A stretch of 64,000 nt of DNA from Allopseudospirillum japonicum (GTDB taxonomy: Bacteria > Pseudomonadota > Gammaproteobacteria > Pseudomonadales > Halomonadaceae): the NCBI RefSeq assembly GCF_900108915.1, contig NZ_FNYH01000001.1, forward strand, positions 1-64,000. The letters run 5' to 3'. This document shows positions 8,849 through 16,818 of this stretch, one piece after another. Positions within the stretch are counted from its first letter, which is position 1. Each line of letters begins with the position of its first letter. Under the pieces are notes generated by a model. It saw only the letters and a list, made by a program, of their open reading frames with translations, did no database searches and was not told where the DNA came from. Made by a program: the position numbers and the translations under genes.

Positions 8849-10330
8849 ATGTCAAATGCTACAACATCTATAAAGAAATTTTTCGCCGAGTGCGAACAAG
8901 AACCTCTCAGTTATTCAGGTGCGATTCAAGCTTATGGCGCTTTACTTCATATGAATAGTCGTCAAGAAATCACTCATATATCAAGGAATTTCCAAGAAAT
9001 TCTTGCCTTACCTCAATTTGAGATCGGCACACGTGTCCCCGATTTTTTAATAGAATTTACAAAAAACCTTGCAGATGAACCTAATAGTCGAGAGTTTTTC
9101 GATGAAGCCTTAGAAGGGCAGCATTATAGTTTGAGCTTGGCTTTGGTTCGTACACAAACTTATGGCATTTTATTTGAATTTTTCCCTAACCAAAGCAAAA
9201 GTTTACTATCGATTCAAGCACCCTCACAAATTTATCAAAGCTTTTCTAATTGGCAACAAGTCAGTCAAGCACGACAAGTATTAATAGAGTGGATTGCACA
9301 AACCACTGGTTTTGATCGTGTAATGTATTACCAATTTTTACATGATGGAGATGGTGAGGTTATTGCAGAACATACTTACTCAAATTATCAAGGGACTTAT
9401 TTAGGTCTGCGTTTTCCAGCTAGTGATATTCCTTTAATTGCGCGTCAGCTCTATTTACTTCATCCTTGGCGCAGCATCTATAATGCAACTCAAGCGCCTT
9501 GCCCAATTGAAGGCCATAGCCTGCTAGATTTAAGCTATTCTGACTTGCGCAGTGTATCTCCCGTACATGCAACTTATATGCAAAATATGGGAGATGTGGC
9601 TTCTTTTAGCTTGCCAATTAAATTACAAGATAGCCTAGATGCGATGATTTCCTGTCATCATACAAGTGCAAAGACATTACCTTTAGCAGATAAGGTTAAA
9701 ATATTTCACGCGGTACGCCAATTTAATATACAGCTCAGAGATTTTTACACACGTCAGCGCGTGAAGACACTTGATGAAATGCAGCATATTTACCATAGAA
9801 TTTTCATAGAAATACAGAAAATAACAGCAACTGATCAAGCGTGGGAGCATTTAGGTCAAAGGTTGCAAACTATTTTTGATAGTGATGCTTTTATTCTGGT
9901 AGGCGGTTCTTTGTCTCACCCTTTAAGTTCTTGTCCAATTCATCCAGAATTTCTACAAGCTTTAGATACTTGGTTCACTGATCAATGCGATGAACTTATC
10001 ACAACTAGCGAGCATTTACAAAATACTCTAGGCATGGAAATACTTACGGATTTTGCTGGTTTTTGTGCGTGTAAATGGCATTTTTTAGATAGCTCAGATT
10101 TATACCGTATTTACTTATTACGTTATGAGCATCTTTCTGATGTTTATTGGGGAGGCAATCCAAATAAACCTGTAGAATATCATGATGGTACTTTGGGTAT
10201 TGCACCTCGCCGATCCTTTTCTCTGTGGATTGAAAAACGTTTAGGGTATTGCAAGCCTTGGCCTGAAAATACTCAGCTTAAGCTACTTAAACTACGTGAG
10301 TTTTTAAAAAAACAAGCTTCCTTTAATTAG
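8849..10330 (+). CDS. bphP: Bacteriophytochrome photosensory module (PAS-GAF-PHY) lacking an output domain
   Basis: The 493-residue product has the full phytochrome sensory core. Cys15 in AECEQEPLSYSGAIQAYGAL is in the place of the biliverdin-linking cysteine before the PAS domain. The GAF domain has FDRVMYYQF, the PASDIP motif (190-195, Asp193), the chromophore-pocket His240 (RSVSPVHATYMQNMG) and SCHH at 268-271. The PHY domain has the tongue motif PRRSF at 453-457 and the closing PWPENTQLKLLKLREFL helix. The chain ends there: no histidine kinase, GGDEF or other effector follows, whereas most bacteriophytochromes carry one. With a heme oxygenase gene immediately downstream, holoprotein formation with biliverdin is expected and red/far-red photoconversion is inferred. 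The output probably comes from a partner, most simply the CheB-CheR-GGDEF-EAL protein encoded 3 bases upstream. Confidence 0.92.
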   Translation: MSNATTSIKKFFAECEQEPLSYSGAIQAYGALLHMNSRQEITHISRNFQEILALPQFEIGTRVPDFLIEFTKNLADEPNSREFFDEALEGQHYSLSLALVRTQTYGILFEFFPNQSKSLLSIQAPSQIYQSFSNWQQVSQARQVLIEWIAQTTGFDRVMYYQFLHDGDGEVIAEHTYSNYQGTYLGLRFPASDIPLIARQLYLLHPWRSIYNATQAPCPIEGHSLLDLSYSDLRSVSPVHATYMQNMGDVASFSLPIKLQDSLDAMISCHHTSAKTLPLADKVKIFHAVRQFNIQLRDFYTRQRVKTLDEMQHIYHRIFIEIQKITATDQAWEHLGQRLQTIFDSDAFILVGGSLSHPLSSCPIHPEFLQALDTWFTDQCDELITTSEHLQNTLGMEILTDFAGFCACKWHFLDSSDLYRIYLLRYEHLSDVYWGGNPNKPVEYHDGTLGIAPRRSFSLWIEKRLGYCKPWPENTQLKLLKLREFLKKQASFN

Positions 10331-10342
10331 AGTAAGAGATTG

Positions 10343-10879
10343 ATGACTAAATTACTTATACAATTGCGAAAAGCTACAAAAAGCTTACACGACACAATAG
10401 AAAAAACCACACCTTTAACAAAGATAATGCAAACACCCCTTCATAAAGATAGTTATATTCAAGCATTAAATTACTTATACCCACCTATTTTTCAGCTAGA
10501 GTCATCTTTAGATAAATTTATGCCTGAATTTAATTATCAAGCACGCCACCCTTTATTAGCATTAGATTTAAAAAACTTAGGTACCCATCCACCAAAGATA
10601 AAAAATTTATCTCATCTTCAATTAAGTTGTGAGATACAAAAATATGGACATTTCTATGTTTTAGTTGGTTCCCAGCTAGGGGGTCACATCATAGCAAACC
10701 ATATTAACCAGCACGCAAACAATTTAAGTACATTATTTTTTGATTCCAGCGACAAGCAAGTGTGGAAACAACTTATTAATACCATCAATCAGGCCACTTT
10801 TAACCAAGAGCAAGAAGCTCAAATTATCAAAGCGGCTACGACTGCTTTTGAACTATTTTTACCATCTAAGGATATTTAA
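10343..10879 (+). CDS. bphO: Heme oxygenase, biliverdin-forming (BphO-like)
   Basis: The 178-residue product begins MTKLLIQLRKATKSLHDTIE, where His16 matches the proximal haem ligand of bacterial heme oxygenases (ATxxxH). Further on, FYVLVGSQLGGHIIANHI corresponds to the distal-helix glycine-rich region (GSxLGG). Heme oxygenase opens haem to biliverdin, carbon monoxide and iron; when paired with a bacteriophytochrome it supplies the chromophore. The gene follows the phytochrome stop by 12 bases. I chose the ATG at 10343; a TTG one codon earlier is possible. The next gene begins 3 bases after its stop, so all four genes 4361-11515 may share a transcript. Confidence 0.9.
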   Translation: MTKLLIQLRKATKSLHDTIEKTTPLTKIMQTPLHKDSYIQALNYLYPPIFQLESSLDKFMPEFNYQARHPLLALDLKNLGTHPPKIKNLSHLQLSCEIQKYGHFYVLVGSQLGGHIIANHINQHANNLSTLFFDSSDKQVWKQLINTINQATFNQEQEAQIIKAATTAFELFLPSKDI

Positions 10880-10882
10880 AAT

Positions 10883-11515
10883 ATGGTCTTTGAAATTTGG
10901 GTGACTTTTTTACTTGCTATCTGTGTAGTTAGTCTTTCACCAGGTGCTGGTGCCGTGGCTGCGATGAGCACAGGTTTAAACTTTGGTTTTCCAGCAGCTT
11001 TGTGGACTTTAGCTGGTTTACAGTGTGCACTTATCTTACAGGTTTGTCTTGTCGCATTAGGCTTAGGTATTATTTTAAATACTTCGATGATTATTTTTGA
11101 AATCATCAAGTATCTAGGCATCTTATATTTAGTATTTCTAGCTGCCCAAAACTGGTTTATAACACCGCGATCTTTAGAAAACCAACAACAACCAACCCAA
11201 GCATACAATGCACATAAGCTTTTTATCAAAGCCATGTTAATTAATTTAAGCAACCCTAAAGCCATTATTTTTATGCTGGCTGTTTTACCCCAATTTATTC
11301 AATTGCAAGACCCTTTATTAACTCAGTATTTAGTCATGATATTGACTATGATTAGTGTAGATTTACTTGTTATGGGTGCTTATGCAACTTTTGCTTACAG
11401 AGTACTTAACTTATTAAAAAAGCCAAGCCATCAAACTTTATTAAATCGTAGTTTCTCATGTATGTTTTTACTTGCTGCCTCAGCTTTATTTTGGTTTGAA
11501 CCTTCAAGTACTTAA
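10883..11515 (+). CDS. LysE/RhtB family amino-acid exporter
   Basis: The 210-residue hydrophobic protein has the LysE family N-terminus VVSLSPGAGAVAAMSTGLNFG (the Pro-Gly motif in the first transmembrane region), a central YLGILYLVFLAAQNWF and the LSNPKAIIFMLAVLPQFI stretch characteristic of RhtB-type exporters. About six transmembrane helices are expected. Such proteins export small amino acids or homoserine lactone-like compounds; the substrate cannot be read from sequence. The start codon lies 3 bases after the heme oxygenase stop, so it is probably transcribed with it, although no functional link to phytochrome is obvious. Confidence 0.87.
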   Translation: MVFEIWVTFLLAICVVSLSPGAGAVAAMSTGLNFGFPAALWTLAGLQCALILQVCLVALGLGIILNTSMIIFEIIKYLGILYLVFLAAQNWFITPRSLENQQQPTQAYNAHKLFIKAMLINLSNPKAIIFMLAVLPQFIQLQDPLLTQYLVMILTMISVDLLVMGAYATFAYRVLNLLKKPSHQTLLNRSFSCMFLLAASALFWFEPSST

Positions 11516-11688
11516 AGCAATTATTTTGTCACTTAATTTTCTGCAAACAGGCTTATATTTACACCAATATATTTTAATAAATGCAACCCAATACCTTGGT
11601 AGACTTGATAAAATTTCAAAAATATCCGATAACATCCTTTCACAAGGAGATAATAAAAATAACACATTGCACAAGCTAGGGTATTGAT

Positions 11689-13329
11689 ATGAATTTCTAT
11701 ACAAAGCTAGGACTACGTTGGCAAATTTTTCTCCCCATATTCACGTTGGCCACGCTCATTTTTATTACTGGTTGGATTAGTCAGCAAGGGTTCCAAGCCG
11801 TTGCACGAGAGTCTAGTCTAATGGCTGATTATCTCACCCCTGCAACCAGTGCTATTTTGAATGCAGATCGTGATTTATATCAAGCCGCTACGGCAATGCG
11901 TGACTATATTGATGCACAACAAACAGGTGCTGACCGACAAGGCTTACAAGCCAGCTTCAATGAAAATGTCAGTCAAGCTACCCAGCGTATGCTCAGTGCA
12001 CGCCAGCTCGCACAATATGCACAAGTACCTATGCCAGCAGAAACAACATTTCGCCGAGCTCTTATTCAGTGGCAGAAGTTAGCTGCAGAAATTTTTACAT
12101 TAAGTGACCAAGGACAGTATCAAGCGGCTTGGGCACTAATTTTAACCAATGAGGGAGATGCTTTTAATCAATTACGTACCCAGTATGATGTACTAGGTGA
12201 AAATATTGATTCGCGCTCTCAACAAATCAGTGACAAAATACAAAACACACAAGCAGATAAAAGCCGTAATATTTTATTGATACTAATTTTTGCAGCTTTA
12301 ATCAGCCTACTAGCTGCTTTTTATGCCCCTAAAATTATTGTTCATCCCATTATTATACTTGAAGAAATGCTCACTGGCCTTGCAAAGGGTGGGGGTGATT
12401 TAACGCAAAGATTACCTGTCACAGGTAATAATGAAATCGCACAACTTGCGTTACAAATGAATTCTTTTATCCAGTTTTTACAAGATTTAATTAGTAAAAT
12501 CCAACAAGATACTTATCAAATGGAAGCTTTATTAAATCTTGTTGAAGAGAATACAAAAAGCACCTCTCAAGGGGTAGAAAAGCAGTTAATCGAAATGCAA
12601 ACCGTGCACACAAGTATCCAAGAATTGCAAGGAGCAACTGATAATATTTCCCAACACACACAGGAAGCTGCCGCCGATGCCCAACAAATACAGGAGGAAG
12701 CAAAAACTTCACATCATCATATGCAGCTTGCATCTCATTGTATACAGAATTTATCTGAACAAATGCGATCTGTTGTTGGGCTTATTCAACATTTAGAGCA
12801 AGAAAGTCAAAATATTGTATCTGTATTAGATGTTATTGGAGGTATTGCAGAACAAACGAATCTGCTAGCACTTAACGCAGCAATTGAGGCAGCACGTGCA
12901 GGGGAAGCGGGACGAGGTTTTGCTGTGGTCGCAGATGAAGTACGTTCATTAGCATCACAAACGCAAAAATCTACACAAAATATTCAAACTATGATTGATA
13001 ATTTACAACAGGGTGTTGACCAATCCGTACAAGCTATGCATCAAGCAAATCATCAAGTAAAAGATACTTTGACTAATTCCCAAAAAAGCATGCACAACCT
13101 CACATACTTGGTCAATAATATTGATGCGATTAATCAGATGCTTGCTCAGGTTGCTACAGGTACAGAACAACAAGCTTCTGCAGTGCAAAATATGTATCGG
13201 GATATTGACAGCATTAATCAACAAGCACACCAGCTCAATCAATTTGCCCAAAATACACTCAATAGTCATCAAACGCTGGCACAATGTGTTTTGACATTGA
13301 CACAACATATGCAAAGTTTTCGAGTGTAA
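11689..13329 (+). CDS. Methyl-accepting chemotaxis protein
   Basis: The 546-residue product has a transmembrane segment at about 12-32, a periplasmic helical domain of about 160 residues of the four-helix-bundle type ([24 protein letters not shown] fragments), a second transmembrane segment near 202-222, a HAMP domain to about 275, and a cytoplasmic signalling coiled coil. The hairpin tip [20 protein letters not shown] followed by [15 protein letters not shown], near residues 385-420, is the CheA/CheW contact region and is intact. The protein ends QHMQSFRV with no C-terminal CheR-binding pentapeptide. The ligand is unknown. It is separated from the LysE gene by 173 bases and is probably transcribed alone. 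Confidence 0.93.
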   Translation: MNFYTKLGLRWQIFLPIFTLATLIFITGWISQQGFQAVARESSLMADYLTPATSAILNADRDLYQAATAMRDYIDAQQTGADRQGLQASFNENVSQATQRMLSARQLAQYAQVPMPAETTFRRALIQWQKLAAEIFTLSDQGQYQAAWALILTNEGDAFNQLRTQYDVLGENIDSRSQQISDKIQNTQADKSRNILLILIFAALISLLAAFYAPKIIVHPIIILEEMLTGLAKGGGDLTQRLPVTGNNEIAQLALQMNSFIQFLQDLISKIQQDTYQMEALLNLVEENTKSTSQGVEKQLIEMQTVHTSIQELQGATDNISQHTQEAAADAQQIQEEAKTSHHHMQLASHCIQNLSEQMRSVVGLIQHLEQESQNIVSVLDVIGGIAEQTNLLALNAAIEAARAGEAGRGFAVVADEVRSLASQTQKSTQNIQTMIDNLQQGVDQSVQAMHQANHQVKDTLTNSQKSMHNLTYLVNNIDAINQMLAQVATGTEQQASAVQNMYRDIDSINQQAHQLNQFAQNTLNSHQTLAQCVLTLTQHMQSFRV

Positions 13330-13504
13330 TGCCTTTATCAGACATTTGGCTGGCTTTATCTAAAAGTTAGCTAGATGCCTGGATGACTTATGCACAAGTA
13401 AGCAGGATACAGGCTCACATTACTTCTTTTTTGTAAATTTTACTGCGCAAATCTGCTGCTTTCCTTTATGATGCGCCATCTTTTCTTTTGCGTGAGCTTT
13501 TTCC

Positions 13505-14248
13505 ATGTCCACAAATGCCCTTTATGCAGATCTTTCTATTTATTATGATTTGATGTGTACAGATATTGATTATTCGGCTCAAAGTCATTGTATTCAGCGC
13601 TTGCATCAAATTTTTGGAAATCAAAAAAAGCAACATCTTGATTTGGCTTGTGGTACAGGTGCGCATATCCGTTATTTTTTGAATCAAGCTTATATAAGCA
13701 CTGGATTGGATTTACATCCAGCGATGCTAGCACAAGCGCAAGTGCGTTGCCCTGAAGCTGATTTTATTTTGCAAGATATGAGTGATTTTAATATAGGTAC
13801 GCACTTTGATTTAATCACTTGCTTTCTTTATTCGCTACATTACAATCAAGGCATTGAAAAGCTTCGCACCTGTTTTGATAGCATTTACAATGCATTAAAT
13901 CCAGGGGGTATTTTTTGTTTTAACTGGGTTGATAAATACAAAATAAATAATAAGCATTTTGTTAAACATCATCTAACATACGAAAATGCTTTATTCACCT
14001 TTTGCTCTCGCTGGTATTATTCAGGACAAGGTGAGATGCAAGCCTTACGATTAAGCATTGAAAAAGCCCATCCTGATCATACCTATCTCTGGCAAGATGA
14101 ACATCCCATGGTCGCTATGGGCATTCAGGAACTGAATGATTTTTTGCAACCACATTTCGAGGTCCATCTTTTTGAACATGATTACGACAAGATTGTTCCT
14201 TGGGATCAAGTCTCTGGTAATGCCATTTTTGTATGCATTAAGAGCTAA
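13505..14248 (+). CDS. Class I SAM-dependent methyltransferase
   Basis: The 247-residue product has the SAM-binding motif I in HLDLACGTGAHIRYFL (residues about 41-56), an acidic motif II GLDLHPAMLAQAQ, and DFILQDMSDFNIGTHFDLITC, which resembles motifs III and IV. The closest general resemblance is to small-molecule methyltransferases of the Methyltransf_25/11 type. The C-terminal half (NALNPGGIFCFNW and on) is standard for the fold. The substrate is unknown and neither neighbour suggests one. It stands alone, 175 bases after the chemoreceptor gene. Confidence 0.8.
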   Translation: MSTNALYADLSIYYDLMCTDIDYSAQSHCIQRLHQIFGNQKKQHLDLACGTGAHIRYFLNQAYISTGLDLHPAMLAQAQVRCPEADFILQDMSDFNIGTHFDLITCFLYSLHYNQGIEKLRTCFDSIYNALNPGGIFCFNWVDKYKINNKHFVKHHLTYENALFTFCSRWYYSGQGEMQALRLSIEKAHPDHTYLWQDEHPMVAMGIQELNDFLQPHFEVHLFEHDYDKIVPWDQVSGNAIFVCIKS

Positions 14249-14689
14249 GTAAATTTAAGTAACTGACCATTCTAAAATCTAGATCTCATTGGGATAGGTT
14301 ACTAAAAAAACCATTAGCAAATTTTATAAAACACCGCACTTTAATGAAACATTCATTTACGGTGTATATAGATAACACCCACACCTAAAAGCCTTGGTTA
14401 TGGTAATAATGCTTTATTTTTACGTATTGGGAAATCCAGTACCCAGTATGCCTAAGGTAAGATTGTGCCGTCTGAGGGAAGCATATTTGCTATTGACGGC
14501 ATGTAAGTTATGACATGGGGCATGGTTAGATATGCTGGACCCAGCTATCCCACGCAAATGCTGGCGAAAAACTTAAGGATGCTTCACTCGTCACTAAGCC
14601 AATAAGAATTTCTCCTTAGATCTTGCATCTTGTACTGATAAGCAGCATCTTAGATTGTAATCAATACTGTTTGATACTAAGGAACGCTG
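14249..14689. other. Intergenic region, 441 bases, with one inverted repeat
   Basis: No credible reading frame was found. An inverted repeat TGCCGTC (14466-14472) / GACGGCA (14495-14501) encloses GCATATTTGC, which can pair further (GCA/TGC). No T-run follows, so it is not a standard terminator. The last 60 bases presumably carry the nemA promoter, but I see no clear -35/-10 pair. Confidence 0.4.
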
Positions 14690-15757
14690 ATGACTGATCT
14701 TTTTTCTCCCCTAACATTAGGCGCGCTAGTAACCAGCAATCGCATTTTTATGGCACCTTTAACACGATGCCGTGCAGATGCTGAGCATGTGCCAACGGAT
14801 CTTATGGTGGAGCATTATGCACAACGGGCTTCTGCAGGCTTGCTGATTGCTGAAGCGACCATGGTCATGGAAGGTAATAGCGCCTTTTGGCGTGAGCCTG
14901 GGATTTACTCCCCTGCACAAATCGCCGCATGGCAAAAAGTCACCCAAGCGGTCCATGCTCAAGGGGGACAGATTTTCTTACAACTGTGGCATGGTGGACG
15001 GGCTTGTCATCCTACTTTGAATGCGGGTCAACAGCCTGTCGGGCCCAGCGCCTTGGCGATTACTAACGCAGAAATTCATACCCCAGAAGGCAAACAAAAT
15101 TATGTTGTACCGCGCGTCTTAGCAGATGAAGAAATTCCAGCTATTATTGCCGGTTTTGTCCAAGCAGCTAACAATGCACAAGCGGCCGGTTTTGATGGTG
15201 TTGAGATTCACGGTGCTAATGGTTACTTATTAGATACCTTTTTACGTGATGGTGCCAACCAACGCAGCGGCCCTTACGGTGGTACCCTTGAAAATCGCGC
15301 GCGCCTCTTATTAGAAGTGATAGAGGCAGTCAGCCAAGTTTGGGGCGCTGACCGCGTTGGGGTACGTTTATCACCGTTAAATAGCTTCAACAGTATGCTC
15401 GATTCTGACCCTGTACAATTGATCACTTGGCTAGCACAAAAACTCAATAATTATGCACTCGCCTATTTGCATTTAATGCGTGCTGATTTTTTAGGTGAGC
15501 AACAAATGGATGTAGTTACTCCGGCACGTCAACATTATCAAGGCAACCTAGTTGTTAATATGGGCTATACCCCAGAAGAAGCCCAGCAGGTGATACAAGA
15601 AGGTCTTGCTGATGCGGTCGCTTTTGGTGTCCCTTTCTTAGCAAACCCAGATTTACCACGCCGTATTCGTGAAGGCGCACCACTTAATCAAGCGGATCCA
15701 AAAACTTTTTATACACAAGATGCGAAAGGCTATAACGATTATCCTTTTTTGACTTAA
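14690..15757 (+). CDS. nemA: Old yellow enzyme family alkene reductase (NemA-like)
   Basis: The 355-residue product matches the FMN-dependent N-ethylmaleimide reductase/OYE family along its length. Visible features are LGALVTSNRIFMAPLTRCRA at the N-terminus, LQLWHGGRA (flavin-contact region), AGFDGVEIHGANGYLLDTFLRD with the HxxN substrate-binding pair (His-Gly-Ala-Asn), RSGPYGGTLENRARLLLEV, RVGVRLSPLN and the closing TFYTQDAKGYNDYPFL. These enzymes reduce activated C=C bonds and nitro compounds with NAD(P)H in the cytoplasm, and in E. coli take part in electrophile detoxification. The next gene encodes a glutathione S-transferase-like protein in the same direction (69-base gap), so a small detoxification unit is plausible. 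No nemR-type regulator is adjacent. Confidence 0.92.
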   Translation: MTDLFSPLTLGALVTSNRIFMAPLTRCRADAEHVPTDLMVEHYAQRASAGLLIAEATMVMEGNSAFWREPGIYSPAQIAAWQKVTQAVHAQGGQIFLQLWHGGRACHPTLNAGQQPVGPSALAITNAEIHTPEGKQNYVVPRVLADEEIPAIIAGFVQAANNAQAAGFDGVEIHGANGYLLDTFLRDGANQRSGPYGGTLENRARLLLEVIEAVSQVWGADRVGVRLSPLNSFNSMLDSDPVQLITWLAQKLNNYALAYLHLMRADFLGEQQMDVVTPARQHYQGNLVVNMGYTPEEAQQVIQEGLADAVAFGVPFLANPDLPRRIREGAPLNQADPKTFYTQDAKGYNDYPFLT

Positions 15758-15826
15758 AGCGATTTAATTAAATCAAGGCTTGATCGGCTTAGATTGAGCC
15801 TGTATTTCTATTAAAGGGGATTTTTT

Positions 15827-16663
15827 ATGAATCAGTCTTATATTCCTCCCAAAATTTGGCAATGGCAACCAGGTAATGGCGGTAAATTTGCACAAATTAA
15901 TCGCCCTACTGCTGGCGCAACACATACCAGAAACTTACCCCAAGGACAGCACCCCTTACAACTATATTCAATGGCAACCCCCAACGGGGTAAAAGTGACT
16001 ATATTATTAGAGGAGTTATTAGCTCTCGGTATTCAAGATGCGGAGTATGATGCTTGGTTTATTAATATTTTAGAAGGTGAGCAATTTAGTTCTGGATTTG
16101 TTGCTATTAATCCCAATTCTAAAATTCCCGCCATGGTCGATTATAGCGTACAACCACCACAACGTATTTTTGAATCCGCCTCTATTTTATTCTATCTAGC
16201 AGAGAAGTATTCTGCTTTTATTCCACAAGAATTTCATGCAAAAACTGAATGTATGAATTGGTTATTTTGGCAAATGGGTTCTGCCCCTCTACTAGGGGGT
16301 GGTTTTGGACATTTTTATGCTTATGCACCCGAGAAAATTGCTTATCCTATTGATCGTTTCACTATGGAAGTCAAGCGTCAGTTAGATGTTTTAAACCAGC
16401 ATTTAGAACAACACGCTTATATGGCTGGAGAGGAATATTCTATTGCTGATATGGCCATTTGGCCTTGGTATGGTGCGCTAGTTTTAGGCCGTTTGTATGA
16501 AGCGGCAGAATTTTTACAAGTACAAGAATATCCGCATGTATTACGTTGGGCACAAGCATTAGATGTACGGCCTGCCGTACAAAGAGGCCGTATTGTCAAT
16601 CGCACTTGGGGAGAAAGTTTTGAGCGGTTAAGGGAGCGCCATAGTGCTGATGATTTGCCATAA
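15827..16663 (+). CDS. yghU: Glutathione S-transferase family protein, YghU-like
   Basis: The 278-residue product is very close to E. coli YghU, a nu-class GST with disulfide-bond reductase activity. Shared stretches are NGGKFAQINRPTAGATHTRN, HPLQLYSMATPNGVKVTILL, EGEQFSSGFVAINPNSKIPA, MNWLFWQMGSAPLLGGGFGHF and RPAVQRGRIVNRTWGES. The TPNG motif at the start of the thioredoxin-like domain is the family's glutathione-contact region. The start at 15827 follows AAAGGGGA with proper spacing. It lies downstream of nemA and directly before the CRISPR leader, which places a conserved housekeeping gene, not cas genes, at the leader side of the array. Confidence 0.92.
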   Translation: MNQSYIPPKIWQWQPGNGGKFAQINRPTAGATHTRNLPQGQHPLQLYSMATPNGVKVTILLEELLALGIQDAEYDAWFINILEGEQFSSGFVAINPNSKIPAMVDYSVQPPQRIFESASILFYLAEKYSAFIPQEFHAKTECMNWLFWQMGSAPLLGGGFGHFYAYAPEKIAYPIDRFTMEVKRQLDVLNQHLEQHAYMAGEEYSIADMAIWPWYGALVLGRLYEAAEFLQVQEYPHVLRWAQALDVRPAVQRGRIVNRTWGESFERLRERHSADDLP

Positions 16664-16818
16664 AAGAATAGTTTTACTACCAAAATACCCCTCTTTTTTT
16701 GATTTATAAAAAATTTGTTATTAATCAGTAAGTTAAATAGATTTCCTTTTAACAAGGGTAAAAAGGGATTTTAGAACTAATGTCTTGTTGTTATGTATCT
16801 TTTTTGTGATAGATTTCT
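16664..16818 (+). promoter_or_regulatory. CRISPR leader
   Basis: The AT-rich 155 bases left of the first repeat are the expected leader: repeat orientation (CTTAGAAA handle at the 3' end of each repeat) implies rightward transcription, and the degenerate repeat is at the opposite end. The region is rich in A and T runs and includes a candidate IHF site. Confidence 0.75.
16723..16735 (+). promoter_or_regulatory. Candidate IHF binding site in the CRISPR leader
   Basis: AATCAGTAAGTTA fits the IHF consensus WATCARNNNNTTR at every fixed position. It lies 83 bases before the first repeat. IHF bending of the leader is known to be needed for spacer integration in type I-E and I-F systems. The match alone could be chance in AT-rich DNA. 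Confidence 0.4.
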
